From Streptomyces aidingensis (GTDB lineage Bacteria; Actinomycetota; Actinomycetes; Streptomycetales; Streptomycetaceae): a stretch of 64,000 nucleotides of DNA. The stretch covers positions 1-64,000 of the forward strand of contig NZ_FOLM01000010.1 in assembly GCF_900112355.1 (NCBI RefSeq), read 5' to 3'. Both the position numbers and the translations under genes were made by a program. Position 1 is the first letter of the stretch; each line of letters begins with the position of its first letter. Below, one piece after another: positions 24,029-32,165 of this stretch. Under the pieces are notes generated by a model. The model ran no database searches and was not told the DNA's origin. It saw nothing but the letters and a program-made list of their open reading frames with translations.

Positions 24029-24144
24029 GCGACATCGCCATCACCTGTGCCTGGGTCGCCGCCGCCGGCGCCGGCTGGCTGGTCCTGTCCACCGCCTTCG
24101 GCCTGCTCCTCGGCCGCGCCATCCGCCGCAACACCGACTACTGA
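24025..24144 (+). CDS. 39-aa membrane peptide
   Basis: ATG at 24025 inside the previous stop. The sequence is nearly all one hydrophobic helix (AWVAAAGAGWLVLSTAFGLL) with a basic end GRAIRRNTDY. Holin-like or regulatory membrane peptides look like this, but no role can be fixed. Confidence 0.5.
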   Translation: MSDIAITCAWVAAAGAGWLVLSTAFGLLLGRAIRRNTDY

Positions 24145-24151
24145 CCCGCGC

Positions 24152-24178
24152 CCTGTCCCGGCGCCCATCCGGGACAGG
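24152..24178 (+). terminator. 10-bp hairpin
   Basis: CCTGTCCCGG pairs perfectly with CCGGGACAGG over a 7-nt loop, directly after the 39-aa gene. It is a probable partial terminator in the early operon. Confidence 0.5.
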
Positions 24179-24201
24179 CCACCCACCCGAAGGAGAACGC
24201 C

Positions 24202-24384
24202 ATGACCAACCAGCCCGAACCGCAACCGATACCGGCCCGGCCGGCCGTGTGCCCCACCTGCGGCCACCCCGCCCCCAACCCCCTCACCGGTATCCGGCCC
24301 GGCGGCGCAACCCCCACCAGCCTCCCCGGACCCACCACCCCCGTCGTGATCCCGCTCCACCACGCCCCCTTCGCACACCACTGA
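24202..24384 (+). CDS. Small Pro-rich protein with CxxC
   Basis: The product is 60 aa; ATG after AAGGAGAACGCC, a strong ribosome binding site. VCPTCGHPAPNPLTG looks like half a zinc ribbon. The rest is Pro/Thr-rich and ends HAPFAHH. Function unknown. Confidence 0.5.
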   Translation: MTNQPEPQPIPARPAVCPTCGHPAPNPLTGIRPGGATPTSLPGPTTPVVIPLHHAPFAHH

Positions 24385-24393
24385 GGAGACACC

Positions 24394-25386
24394 GTGAGCT
24401 CCACCACCGGCATCGAGTGGACCGATGCCACCTGGAACACCGTGACGGGCTGCACCAAGGTGTCGCCCGGCTGCGACTCCTGTTACGCCGAGACGTTCGC
24501 CGAGCGGTTCCGGGGCGTACCCGGCCACCACTTCGAGAACGGCTTCGACGTCACCCTCCGCCCCGAGCGGATCCTGCTGCCGCTGAAGTGGCGCAAGCCC
24601 CGCCGCATCTTCGTGAACTCCATGTCCGACCTGTTCCACGACCAGGTCCCGGACGAGCACATCGCCGAAGTGTTCGCCGTCATGGCCCGCACACCGCAGC
24701 ACACCTACCAGATCCTCACCAAGCGGCACGGCCGGATGCGGTCCCTGCTGTCGAACCCCACCTTCGGGCACCTCGTTGCTGAGCAAGGCCGCGCCGGCCT
24801 GATCCGTTGCTCCGAAGACTGGATGGCGGTCGGCGCGATGCTCCTGGGCAAGCCGCTGCCGAACGTGTGGCTCGGGGTGAGCGTAGAGGACCAGAAGCGG
24901 GCTGAACTCCGTATCCCCGTGCTGCTGGAAACCCCGGCCGCCGTCCGGTTCCTGTCCTGCGAACCGCTGCTCGGGCCGGTGGACCTGACCCGCATCGCCG
25001 CTGGCTCGAAGCAGCAGCCGGACATGGTGTACGACGCGCTGGGTCAGCGGTACGGCGTGCCCGGCCGGTGGCAGGCCGCGACGTCCGCCCGGGTGGACTG
25101 GGTCATCGTCGGCGGTGAGAGCGGCAGGGCAGCGCGCCCCATGAGCCCGGACTGGGCCCGCTCCCTGCGCGACCAGTGCGCCGACGCCGGAGTGCCCTTC
25201 CTGTTCAAGCAGTGGGGGGAGTACGCGCCGACCGGCTACATGGCGATCGGTCGCACGGAGCCGGGCCGCGTCCACGTCGGCGACCCGCTCGACGAGCTCG
25301 GCCACCGCTGGGAGATGCGGCGCCTCGGCAAGCACCGCGCCGGCCGTGAACTCGACGGCCGCACCTGGGACCAGTACCCCGCCTGA
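24394..25386 (+). CDS. DUF5131 (phage Gp37/Gp68) protein
   Basis: The product is 330 aa, GTG start after GAGGAGACACC. It begins STTGIEWTDATWNTVTGCTK and then has PGCDSCYAE, giving a C-x5-C-x2-C set at about residues 20-30. FVNSMSDLFHD and TYQILTKRHGRM follow. These are family marks of the phage Gp37/Gp68 proteins, which carry a radical-SAM-like three-cysteine motif; their reaction is unknown. The length is normal. It stands between hairpins as a near-independent unit in the early region. Confidence 0.88.
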   Translation: MSSTTGIEWTDATWNTVTGCTKVSPGCDSCYAETFAERFRGVPGHHFENGFDVTLRPERILLPLKWRKPRRIFVNSMSDLFHDQVPDEHIAEVFAVMARTPQHTYQILTKRHGRMRSLLSNPTFGHLVAEQGRAGLIRCSEDWMAVGAMLLGKPLPNVWLGVSVEDQKRAELRIPVLLETPAAVRFLSCEPLLGPVDLTRIAAGSKQQPDMVYDALGQRYGVPGRWQAATSARVDWVIVGGESGRAARPMSPDWARSLRDQCADAGVPFLFKQWGEYAPTGYMAIGRTEPGRVHVGDPLDELGHRWEMRRLGKHRAGRELDGRTWDQYPA

Positions 25387-25395
25387 CCCGCCGTT

Positions 25396-25424
25396 GGCCG
25401 CCCCCGCCCGAATCGGGGGCGGCC
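25396..25424 (+). terminator. 11-bp terminator hairpin
   Basis: GGCCGCCCCCG pairs fully with CGGGGGCGGCC over a 7-nt loop, ten bases after the DUF5131 stop. Confidence 0.65.
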
Positions 25425-25457
25425 ACCACCACCGTACCCACCACCCCGGAGGACACC

Positions 25458-26108
25458 GTGAACACCACCACCGCCGCGCCGCTGATCTCACTGGACACGG
25501 AAACAACCGGCCTGGTCCCGGGCCACCACATGCCCTGGGAAATCGCGATCATCCGCCGCGAACCCGACGGCACCGACACCGAGCACCTCTTCCAGATCCG
25601 GCCCTCCGATGCCCACCTCCGCCACGTCGCCGACCCCGAATCCCTCAAGATCAACCGGTTCGCCGAGCGGTTCGCCATCCCCGACGGCCACGATGCCGCC
25701 GACATGCTCACCGGCAACAGCCCGGCCCCTCTCAGCTTCTTCGAAGCCTGCGCCCGCATCCACGCCCTCCTGTCCGGCGCCGTGGTCATCGGCTCCAACC
25801 CCAGCTTCGACACCGCCCACCTCAGCCACCTCCTGGGCGTCGGACCCGGCCGCCCCGAACCGTGGCACTACCGCGTCGTGGACGTCGCCGACCGCGCCGC
25901 CGGCTACCTGACCGGCCTCGGCCCGCAGCGGTCCGGCCTGACACCGCCGAAGCACGCCACGCTGATCACCCCGCCGTTCTCCTCCAAGGCCCTGTCCCGC
26001 GCCGTAGGCGTCGAACCCCCCGGCGACGGCGACGCCCACACCGCCCTCGCCGACGCGAAGTGGGCGATGGCTGTCTACGACGCGGTCACCGCTGGGGGTG
26101 CACGGTGA
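25458..26108 (+). CDS. DnaQ-like 3'-5' exonuclease (DEDDh)
   Basis: The product is 216 aa. Motif I is SLDTETTGL (residues about 11-19), motif II is GSNPSFDTAHL near residue 115, and motif III is HTALADAKWAM near 195, giving the four acidic residues and the His of the DEDDh family. It may proofread for a phage or host polymerase or trim DNA ends. GTG start after GGAGGACACC. Confidence 0.85.
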   Translation: MNTTTAAPLISLDTETTGLVPGHHMPWEIAIIRREPDGTDTEHLFQIRPSDAHLRHVADPESLKINRFAERFAIPDGHDAADMLTGNSPAPLSFFEACARIHALLSGAVVIGSNPSFDTAHLSHLLGVGPGRPEPWHYRVVDVADRAAGYLTGLGPQRSGLTPPKHATLITPPFSSKALSRAVGVEPPGDGDAHTALADAKWAMAVYDAVTAGGAR

Positions 26109-26500
26109 CCCAGCTCCAGATGCCGTTCACCCCCGACGGCGCCCTCGACCCCACCCTCGGCGAGCACGCCAAACAGGCCGGCATGGCCCAAGCCGAAGCC
26201 GCCACCGACCCCGACTGGGCCGCCACCTGCGACGAAGCCATAGAGGAAATGGCCCGCCGCGGCCAGCCGTTCCAGGCCAGCGACCTCGTCCGCGCCGGAC
26301 TCGTCGGCGAACCCGATGACCACCACAGGTGGGGAGCCCGCTTCGGCCTCGCCGCCCGCCGCGGCGTCATCGAGCACCACCACGCCGACAAGTCGGGCCG
26401 CGCGACCTCCCGCCGCAGCCTCCTCAACACGTGGATCGGCACCGACACCTACCGCCAGCAGGCCGCCCGGGCCGAGGCCGGTGAGGGGAGGGCCGCCTGA
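26105..26500 (+). CDS. Hypothetical protein with winged-helix-like body
   Basis: The product is 131 aa. It contains FQASDLVRAGLVGEPDDHHR, then WGARFGLAARRGVIEHHH, a pattern seen in phage winged-helix proteins that work near replication genes. Function unknown; 4-nt overlap with the exonuclease gene. Confidence 0.5.
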   Translation: MTQLQMPFTPDGALDPTLGEHAKQAGMAQAEAATDPDWAATCDEAIEEMARRGQPFQASDLVRAGLVGEPDDHHRWGARFGLAARRGVIEHHHADKSGRATSRRSLLNTWIGTDTYRQQAARAEAGEGRAA

Positions 26501-27018
26501 TGACCACAGACCGCTGCCGCAACGGCCACCCCCGCACACCCGAAACCGTCCGCATCACCAAACAAGGCTGGCGGATCTGCCGCACCTGCGCCACCGAGCA
26601 GCGCGCCCGCCAGCACGCCTGGCGCCTCAACAAGAACCGCGCCCGCCGCAACCGCGAGTTCGACCGCCGCCACACCGGCCACCAAACGCGCCTCGACACC
26701 CTCGGACGCCGCCGCTGCCTGGACTGCTCCACCAACCGCAGCGATCCCCGCATCCACGCCGCCGCCACCGCCCTGCGCGGGCTGCTCACCGCTGCCGAGA
26801 TCGCCGACGTCCTCGCTATCTCGGAGCGGACCGTCAATCGCATCCACGCCCGCGCAAAGACCACCGCCACCGCGCCGGTACCGGCACCGCCCGAGCCCGA
26901 CGAGGACGACGTCGACCTGGTCGCCGTGCGCCGCTGGATCGCCGGCGACACCACCATCCCCCTCACCCGGCCCGAACGCATCACCGCCGCCCACCTCATC
27001 TGGAAGGACGCCGCCTGA
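26500..27018 (+). CDS. Zinc-ribbon plus HTH protein
   Basis: The product is 172 aa. CRNGHPRTPET and ICRTCATEQRARQ, then RRCLDCSTNRSD, form CxxC pairs within an HNH-like scaffold that lacks clear catalytic His residues. The HTH is LTAAEIADVLAISERTVNRI. It has the same plan as 18852-19463. It overlaps the methyltransferase ATG by one base and could regulate it. Confidence 0.6.
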   Translation: MTTDRCRNGHPRTPETVRITKQGWRICRTCATEQRARQHAWRLNKNRARRNREFDRRHTGHQTRLDTLGRRRCLDCSTNRSDPRIHAAATALRGLLTAAEIADVLAISERTVNRIHARAKTTATAPVPAPPEPDEDDVDLVAVRRWIAGDTTIPLTRPERITAAHLIWKDAA

Positions 27019-28514
27019 TGTACCGCCACGACAACCACATCTGCACCCTGACGGACCTGTTCTGCGGCGCCGGCGGCTCCTCCACCGGCGCAATCCAGAT
27101 CCCCGGCGTCCAGGTCATCATGGCCGCCAACCACTCCCGGCACGCCATCGACACCCACCAGGCCAACCACCCCAACACCCGACACGACTGCGCCGACATC
27201 TCCCAAGTCGTCCCCCAGCGCTACCCCCGCACCGACATCCTGTGGGCGTCCCCCGAGTGCACCAACCACTCCGTCGCCAAAGGCAAGAGCCGGGACCACG
27301 GCGAATGGAACGACGGCCTGTTCGCCCCCGACGGCACCAACGAAGCAGAGATCCGCTCCCGCGCCACCATGTGGGACGTCCCCCGCTTCTGCGAAGCCCA
27401 CAACTACAGCCTGGTCATCGTCGAAAACGTCGTCGACTCCCGCTGGTGGGGACCCAAGACCCGGCCCGGCGCCATCTACGACTCGTGGCTGTACACCATG
27501 AAGCACGGCCTCGGCTACGCACACCGCGCCGTGTACCTCAACAGCATGTTCGCCGCCGCGGCCGGCGACCCCGCGGCCCAGTCCCGCGACCGCAAGTACG
27601 ACGTGTTCTGGCTCCCAGACCAGGTCAAGCACGCCCCCGACTTCGACAAGTGGCTGCGCCCCACCGCCGTCTGCCCCATGCACGGCCCAATCCGCGCGAT
27701 CCAGGCATGGAAAACCACAAGGGTGTGCACGCCGGCCAACCCCTGGGGCCGGTACGGCAAGACAGGCCAGTACCTGTGGCGCTGCCCTCAGGTCGCCTGC
27801 CGCAACTCGGTCGTCACCCCGGCCGTCCGCCACGCCGCCGAGATCATCGACTGGGGGCTGCCCGCCAGGACCATCGGGGAACGCAAGGGCACCAGCGACG
27901 AGCTCGCGCCCAACACCCTGCGCCGCATCACCGCCGGGTACAAGAAGTTCTCCCGCCCGTTCCTCGTGCCCAACGAGGGCCGCGAGAAGCCCCCGATGGA
28001 CATCCTGGAGCCGCTGCGCACCGTCACCACCCGCAACGAGACCGGGGTGGCGCTGCCGCCCTACGTGGTCGAGCTGCGCGGCGGCGGCTCCTCCCACCGG
28101 GCCGTCACCGAACCACTGTCCACCGTCACTGCCGGGGGCAACCACCACTTTCTGGTGACCGCCCCCGACATGGTCCTGCCGTACTACAGCAGCAGCATCG
28201 CCCGGCCGGCCACCGAGCCGCTCGGCACGGTGACCACGACGGAAGGGCACGCCGCGATCTACGGCGGCCCGGTGCGGTCGGTGGACGACTGCCGCTACCG
28301 GATGCTGGAGCCGCACGAGTACCAGGCCGCGATGCACTTCCCGGCGGACTACATCCTCACCCCCCGCGACAAGCGGACCAAGGTCAAGATGCTGGGCAAC
28401 GCCGTTACCCCGAACGCGGCCCGGGACCTGGTCGCCATGGCCGTCGAGGCGCTGACCGGGCAGGAGCTGGAGCCCGCCGCACCGCCCACGGCCGCGGTGG
28501 GGGTGGCGGCGTGA
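27018..28514 (+). CDS. C5-cytosine DNA methyltransferase (methyltransferase 2)
   Basis: The product is 498 aa. Motif I DLFCGAGGSSTG starts near residue 14. The catalytic loop reads ASPECTNHS (near 77-85). ENV motif VI (SLVIVENVVDS) lies near 136, and QSRDRKYD (near 193) is motif VIII. The C-terminal LGNAVTPNAARDL is motif X. The Cys is in a PEC rather than the usual PPC context. The long region between motifs VIII and X with repeated TEPLxTVT units is typical of phage Dcm-like enzymes. It is an orphan, probably anti-restriction. Confidence 0.9.
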   Translation: MYRHDNHICTLTDLFCGAGGSSTGAIQIPGVQVIMAANHSRHAIDTHQANHPNTRHDCADISQVVPQRYPRTDILWASPECTNHSVAKGKSRDHGEWNDGLFAPDGTNEAEIRSRATMWDVPRFCEAHNYSLVIVENVVDSRWWGPKTRPGAIYDSWLYTMKHGLGYAHRAVYLNSMFAAAAGDPAAQSRDRKYDVFWLPDQVKHAPDFDKWLRPTAVCPMHGPIRAIQAWKTTRVCTPANPWGRYGKTGQYLWRCPQVACRNSVVTPAVRHAAEIIDWGLPARTIGERKGTSDELAPNTLRRITAGYKKFSRPFLVPNEGREKPPMDILEPLRTVTTRNETGVALPPYVVELRGGGSSHRAVTEPLSTVTAGGNHHFLVTAPDMVLPYYSSSIARPATEPLGTVTTTEGHAAIYGGPVRSVDDCRYRMLEPHEYQAAMHFPADYILTPRDKRTKVKMLGNAVTPNAARDLVAMAVEALTGQELEPAAPPTAAVGVAA

Positions 28515-28765
28515 CGACGGCAACCACCACCGCACACAACCGCACACGCCGGCCGGTCACCGCCACCGCCTGGCTGACCGTCCACCTCGGCACCACCACC
28601 CGCACCGGCACCTGGCACCCGCGGCCCCGCTGGATCACCCCGCCGGCCGCCGACTACCGGTGCCGCTGCGGATGGCACGACACCGCCGCCGGAGACGCCG
28701 TGGCGGCGTTCGCCGCAGAGGTCCGCGGCCGGCACGCCAGCCAGTGCAAGGCGGTGCGGCGATGA
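28511..28765 (+). CDS. Small CxC/His protein
   Basis: The product is 84 aa, GTG overlapping the methyltransferase stop. YRCRCGWHDTAAGDAVAAFA, then HASQC, suggests a zinc site joined to a helix. Similar short actinophage proteins are known but not characterised. Confidence 0.5.
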   Translation: MTTATTTAHNRTRRPVTATAWLTVHLGTTTRTGTWHPRPRWITPPAADYRCRCGWHDTAAGDAVAAFAAEVRGRHASQCKAVRR

Positions 28766-28767
28766 CG

Positions 28768-29070
28768 TCAGGACTCGGCGCCAGCGCCTTCCTCGTGGAT
28801 CAGCTCGAGCAGCCGGTCGTAGAGCGACTTCGCGACCGCTCCGCGCTGCTCGTCGGTCAGGTCCCCAAGCGCCCGGGCGATCGCCTCGGCCGCCTGCCGG
28901 TCCCGCTTCGCCTGCTCGTAGAAGGCATAGCTGACGAGGACGGCGGCTTCCTTGCCGCGGTTCATGAGGATCGTGGGTTCGCCGGCGAACCGGGCGCGCG
29001 CGATGACCTCTCCGAGGACGTTGCGGGCCTCGGCGATCTTCGCGCGGTGCTCGGTGCGGGGCGTGGTCAT
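28768..29070 (-). CDS. Phd/YefM-family antitoxin, orphan
   Basis: The product is 100 aa. The family core is seen as ARNVLGEVIARARFAGEPTI followed by LMNRGKEAAVLVSYAFYE, the N-terminal DNA-binding dimer of Phd/YefM proteins; the C-terminal helix would bind a toxin. It is the only leftward gene between 13.6 and 40.6 kb, and no toxin-like frame adjoins it. The palindrome at 29080-29095, ten bases upstream of its ATG, fits autorepression. It may neutralise host toxins during infection. Confidence 0.82.
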   Translation of the reverse strand: MTTPRTEHRAKIAEARNVLGEVIARARFAGEPTILMNRGKEAAVLVSYAFYEQAKRDRQAAEAIARALGDLTDEQRGAVAKSLYDRLLELIHEEGAGAES

Positions 29071-29079
29071 GGCTACAGC

Positions 29080-29095
29080 GTAGCGGATTCGCTAC
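29080..29095. promoter_or_regulatory. Operator palindrome of the Phd-type gene
   Basis: GTAGCGGATTCGCTAC is a perfect 6-4-6 inverted repeat ten bases upstream of the antitoxin ATG, the typical position of Phd autoregulatory sites. It also lies upstream of the rightward initiator gene at 29226 and may link both. Confidence 0.6.
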
Positions 29096-29225
29096 AGACC
29101 ACAACATCGCCAATTCGCTTTCTTAGCTATGATGGGCATGTGAGGGTTCGCGAGGCGCCGCCTCCCTGACCTGCAATTCGACTCGCCCGCAAACCCTCAG
29201 CCCCACCCCCGAGAGAAGGACGCAC

Positions 29226-30128
29226 GTGAGCCTCGACGCCATGCACTGGGTGTGGAACCACTCCCAGACGCGAGGGAACGCCCGCCTGGCCCTGCTCTTC
29301 GTAGCGGACCAGGTGCGTACCCCGGCGTGCGAGGTGCGCGTCAGCGTGGCCGACCTCATGTGCGCGCTGAACGCCTCCAGGAACACCGCGAGGGAGGCGA
29401 TCCGGGCGGCCGAGGAGACCGGGGAACTGGAGACGATCGAGCCGGCATCGGGTCGCCGCGCGGCGCTGTACCGGCTCCCGAAGGCGGTCGGGCACGTCCA
29501 GCCGAGCTCTCGTAGAGGGTCAGAACTTGACCCTCTAGAAAACCGTAGAGGGTCAGAACTTGACCCCCTACGGCCCGGCCCCTCCCCCCGTAGAGGGTCA
29601 GAACTTGACCCCCTAGAAAACCGTAGAGGGTCAACTTTCGACCGTAGAGGGTCAGAACTTGACCCCCCTTACCCACACCCAACTACTAACCAGCAAGCAG
29701 GCACGGGCGCGGGTGAGGCCAGCAGCGACCAGACGGACGTCTTCACCGTCTGCGGTCCGCTCATCCAGGCGATGACCGACGCCGGGATCACCGTCTCCTG
29801 GGACATGTCCACCGAGCAGTGGATGGAGACCGTCCGCGTCGTCCAGCGCGCCGGTGTCGACGCCATGGTCGAGTTCGCCCTCAAGACGATGCCGACCGCC
29901 AAGACGCCGGTCCGGTTCGCCAAGTTCTTCCTCGCCGCCGGATGGCGCGGCCTGCCCCCGGCCAGCGCCCGTCAGCCGTCGCAAGCCCGAATGCCCCGTT
30001 CGCTGCCGCCGCATTGCGGTGAGTGCGACCCGGACACCCGCCTCCGCTCCGGCGAGACACCCGACGGATTCCGCGTCGTCGCCCCCTGCCCCGACTGCCA
30101 CCCGAACCGTGAAGGAGCCGCCGCGTGA
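29226..30128 (+). CDS. Replication initiator-like protein containing iterons
   Basis: The product is 300 aa. The N-terminal winged helix (about residues 1-85) includes LALLFVADQVRTPACEVRVS and LMCALNASRNTAREAIRAAE. The middle (about 95-150) is a set of RRGSELDPLEN repeats forced by tandem palindromic DNA repeats. The C-terminal part has TEQWMETVRVVQRAGVDAMV and CGECDP/CPDCHP Cys pairs. It is coupled to dnaB, as lambda O is to P or as phage initiators are to helicase genes. Its likely task is to bind the iterons in its own gene and load DnaB. Confidence 0.78.
   Translation: MSLDAMHWVWNHSQTRGNARLALLFVADQVRTPACEVRVSVADLMCALNASRNTAREAIRAAEETGELETIEPASGRRAALYRLPKAVGHVQPSSRRGSELDPLENRRGSELDPLRPGPSPRRGSELDPLENRRGSTFDRRGSELDPPYPHPTTNQQAGTGAGEASSDQTDVFTVCGPLIQAMTDAGITVSWDMSTEQWMETVRVVQRAGVDAMVEFALKTMPTAKTPVRFAKFFLAAGWRGLPPASARQPSQARMPRSLPPHCGECDPDTRLRSGETPDGFRVVAPCPDCHPNREGAAA
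29511..29667. repeat. ori: Five palindromic iterons, probable replication origin
   Basis: Units built on GTAGAGGGTCAGAACTTGAC start at about 29512, 29545, 29590, 29623 and 29644. The first is a 10-5-10 dyad (TAGAGGGTCA and TGACCCTCTA); the fourth is degenerate. Short A-runs separate some units. Tandem iterons inside an initiator gene upstream of a helicase gene are the lambdoid origin layout. Confidence 0.75.
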
Positions 30129-31567
30129 GCCACCAGTACGCCGCCGAGCCCGGCTACGCCCCCGCCGGACCCGAGCCCGACATGGAGCCGGAGCTGGCCG
30201 CTCCGGCGCTGCGGATACCGCGGGACGAGGCCGCCGAGAAGGCGGTCCTGGGCGCCATGCTCATCTCCCCGGCCGCCGTCAACGACGCCGAGGACGTCCT
30301 CGGCGACGGCAGAGCCTTCCGCCACTCCTCCGCCGCCCACCCGCTGATCTACCGGGCGATCCTCGCCGTCCACGGCCGCCCGGGAGTGGACGCCGACCCC
30401 ATCACCGTCGCCGACCAGCTCCGCGCCACCGGCGACCTCGACCGCGCAGGCGGACCCGGCTACCTCCACCGCCTCGCCGGGGAGGTGTCCACCGCCGCGA
30501 ACTGCGCCTACTACGCCGAGATCGTGCAGGACAAGCACCGCCTCGCGGAGATTCTCGCCGTGGCGATGCGCACCATCGGCCGGGTCCACGAGGCCGGGGC
30601 CGAGCCGGAGCAGATCCTGGACGAGCTGACCACCGAGTGCCACGCCCTGCTCGCGGCGAACGCCGGCCAGACCGAGAAGCTGTCCGTGGCGGACCGGTGG
30701 GAGGGCTTCGTTGACGAGCTCTCCGCCGGTAAGGACCCGGACGCCATGGACACCCCGTGGCCCGACCTCAACGACAAGATCGTCTTCAAGCCGAAGGAGC
30801 TGGCGGTCGTCGGCGCCGCGACCGGCGGCGGCAAATCCATCCTGGGGCTGAACCTCGGCGCGCACGTCGCGCTGCGCCGCGGCCAGCCGGCCGCGGTGTT
30901 CTCCATGGAGATGTCCGGCAAGGAACTCCTCGCCCGCCTCACCGCGGCCGAGGCCGAGGTCGACCTGAGCCACCTGATCCACCGGCGCCTCACCGACTCC
31001 GACTGGCAGCGCATCGCCCGTGTCGAGGAGCGGATGCGGAACGCCCGGCACTTCATCCTCGACGACCAGCCCGGGTTGACCGTCGGGAAGATCCGGGCCC
31101 GGGTGCGGTGGATGACGGCGCAGGGCATGCGGCCGGGCCTGGTGGTCGTGGACTACATGCAGCTCATCACCCCCGAGGCCACACGCTCGGAGGCGTCACG
31201 GGCGCAGGAGGTCGCGAAGATCTCCCGGGGTTTGAAGCTGCTGGCGGCCGAGGCCGACGTGCCGGTGATCGCCCTGGCCCAGTTCAACCGCGCCTCCGTG
31301 GGGCGCAAGCCGCAGGTCACCGATTTCAAGGACTCCTCGCAGATCGAGCAGGACGCCAGCGTGATCCTCCTGCTGCACCGGCCGCTGGCCGAGGACGGCT
31401 CGGATGTCGGGGAGCGGGCCGGGGAGGTCGACGTGATCGTCGGCAAGAACCGCAACGGCCCGCAGGGCACCGAGATCCCGCTCGCGTTCCAGGGCCGGTT
31501 CGGCCGGCTGTCCTCCCTCGCCCCGAAGTCTTGGGCTCCGACCGACGCCATTGGAGGCGCAGCATGA
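30125..31567 (+). CDS. dnaB: Replicative DNA helicase, DnaB family
   Basis: The product is 480 aa, GTG start overlapping the initiator stop. The N-terminal domain (about 25-170) contains EKAVLGAMLISPAAVND. The RecA-like C-terminal domain has P-loop GAATGGGKSIL (near residue 230), SMEMSGKELLARL, Walker B LVVVDYMQLI (near 340) and IALAQFNR. The length is normal for DnaB. It is the replicative helicase of the element replicon, presumably loaded by the upstream protein. Confidence 0.95.
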   Translation: MSHQYAAEPGYAPAGPEPDMEPELAAPALRIPRDEAAEKAVLGAMLISPAAVNDAEDVLGDGRAFRHSSAAHPLIYRAILAVHGRPGVDADPITVADQLRATGDLDRAGGPGYLHRLAGEVSTAANCAYYAEIVQDKHRLAEILAVAMRTIGRVHEAGAEPEQILDELTTECHALLAANAGQTEKLSVADRWEGFVDELSAGKDPDAMDTPWPDLNDKIVFKPKELAVVGAATGGGKSILGLNLGAHVALRRGQPAAVFSMEMSGKELLARLTAAEAEVDLSHLIHRRLTDSDWQRIARVEERMRNARHFILDDQPGLTVGKIRARVRWMTAQGMRPGLVVVDYMQLITPEATRSEASRAQEVAKISRGLKLLAAEADVPVIALAQFNRASVGRKPQVTDFKDSSQIEQDASVILLLHRPLAEDGSDVGERAGEVDVIVGKNRNGPQGTEIPLAFQGRFGRLSSLAPKSWAPTDAIGGAA

Positions 31568-31974
31568 CGACGACCCACAATCCGCTGCCCGTGCTGGGTC
31601 TGTGCCCGGTGTGCGAGGGCGAGGCCCGCATCCGCAAGACCGGCCGCCTGTACGCGCACCGCTGCGCCGGCGACGGCCGCCCGCCCGCCGCGCTGCTGAC
31701 GCCGACGTTCGCCCACTGGCTCCACGCCCAGATCACCCGCCGCGACCCCCACGTCAACCCGGTCACCGCCCTGGCTGTGCGGGAGTTCCACGGCTGCAGC
31801 CGTCGCCGCTCGCCGGCGGATGTGCCGTGGTCCACCGCGGAGGAGCTGCACACCGAGATCCACGCCCGCAGCCGGACCGCGGGCGCGGGGCCGTGCTGGT
31901 GGCTGTGCGACGACATCGCCCGTGCCGGAGAGATCCACGCCGGGCTGCTGGCGCAGGTGGGTGGTGGGTCGTGA
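31564..31974 (+). CDS. Zinc-ribbon hypothetical protein
   Basis: The product is 136 aa. LCPVCEGEARI and HRCAGDG give a Cys set at the N-terminus. The rest is helical with Trp residues (AHWLHAQITRRDPHVNPVTA). It follows dnaB with a 4-nt overlap. A primase-like role is conceivable from position alone. Confidence 0.5.
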   Translation: MTTTHNPLPVLGLCPVCEGEARIRKTGRLYAHRCAGDGRPPAALLTPTFAHWLHAQITRRDPHVNPVTALAVREFHGCSRRRSPADVPWSTAEELHTEIHARSRTAGAGPCWWLCDDIARAGEIHAGLLAQVGGGS

Positions 31975-32165
31975 CGGACAACTGCCCGCGGTGTGGCCGG
32001 AAGGCCGCCGCGACCCCGCGCGGCCGGCAGGTCCGCGCCCGCTACCGCTGCCCGCGCGGCCACACCTGGACCACCAGCTACGACCGCGCCGCCTACGGCT
32101 TGACCGACGACACCCCACCCGCCCACTGGACCACCGCCCTGGCCGACACCGAGGAGACCCGCTGA
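31971..32165 (+). CDS. 64-aa zinc-ribbon protein
   Basis: NCPRCGRKAAATPRGRQVRA followed by RYRCPRGHTW is a compact CxxC...CxxxH ribbon. The tail is acidic and Thr/Ala-rich. GTG start overlaps the previous stop. Confidence 0.5.
   Translation: MTDNCPRCGRKAAATPRGRQVRARYRCPRGHTWTTSYDRAAYGLTDDTPPAHWTTALADTEETR

Noticed and set aside
23512..25506. 664-codon minus-strand frame opposite the DUF5131 gene
   Set aside because: Antisense shadow; no recognisable domain.
26424..28547. 707-codon minus-strand frame opposite the C5 methyltransferase
   Set aside because: Antisense shadow of a gene with clear catalytic motifs; low-complexity Gly/Arg/Val composition.
29071..29225. Toxin gene partner of the Phd-type antitoxin
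   Set aside because: The flanking 150 bp contains no frame longer than a few dozen codons with Doc, YoeB or PIN features.
29511..29667. CRISPR-like array of repeats
   Set aside because: Units are palindromic, the spacers are short and uneven, the reading frame continues through them and no cas gene is near. Origin iterons fit better.
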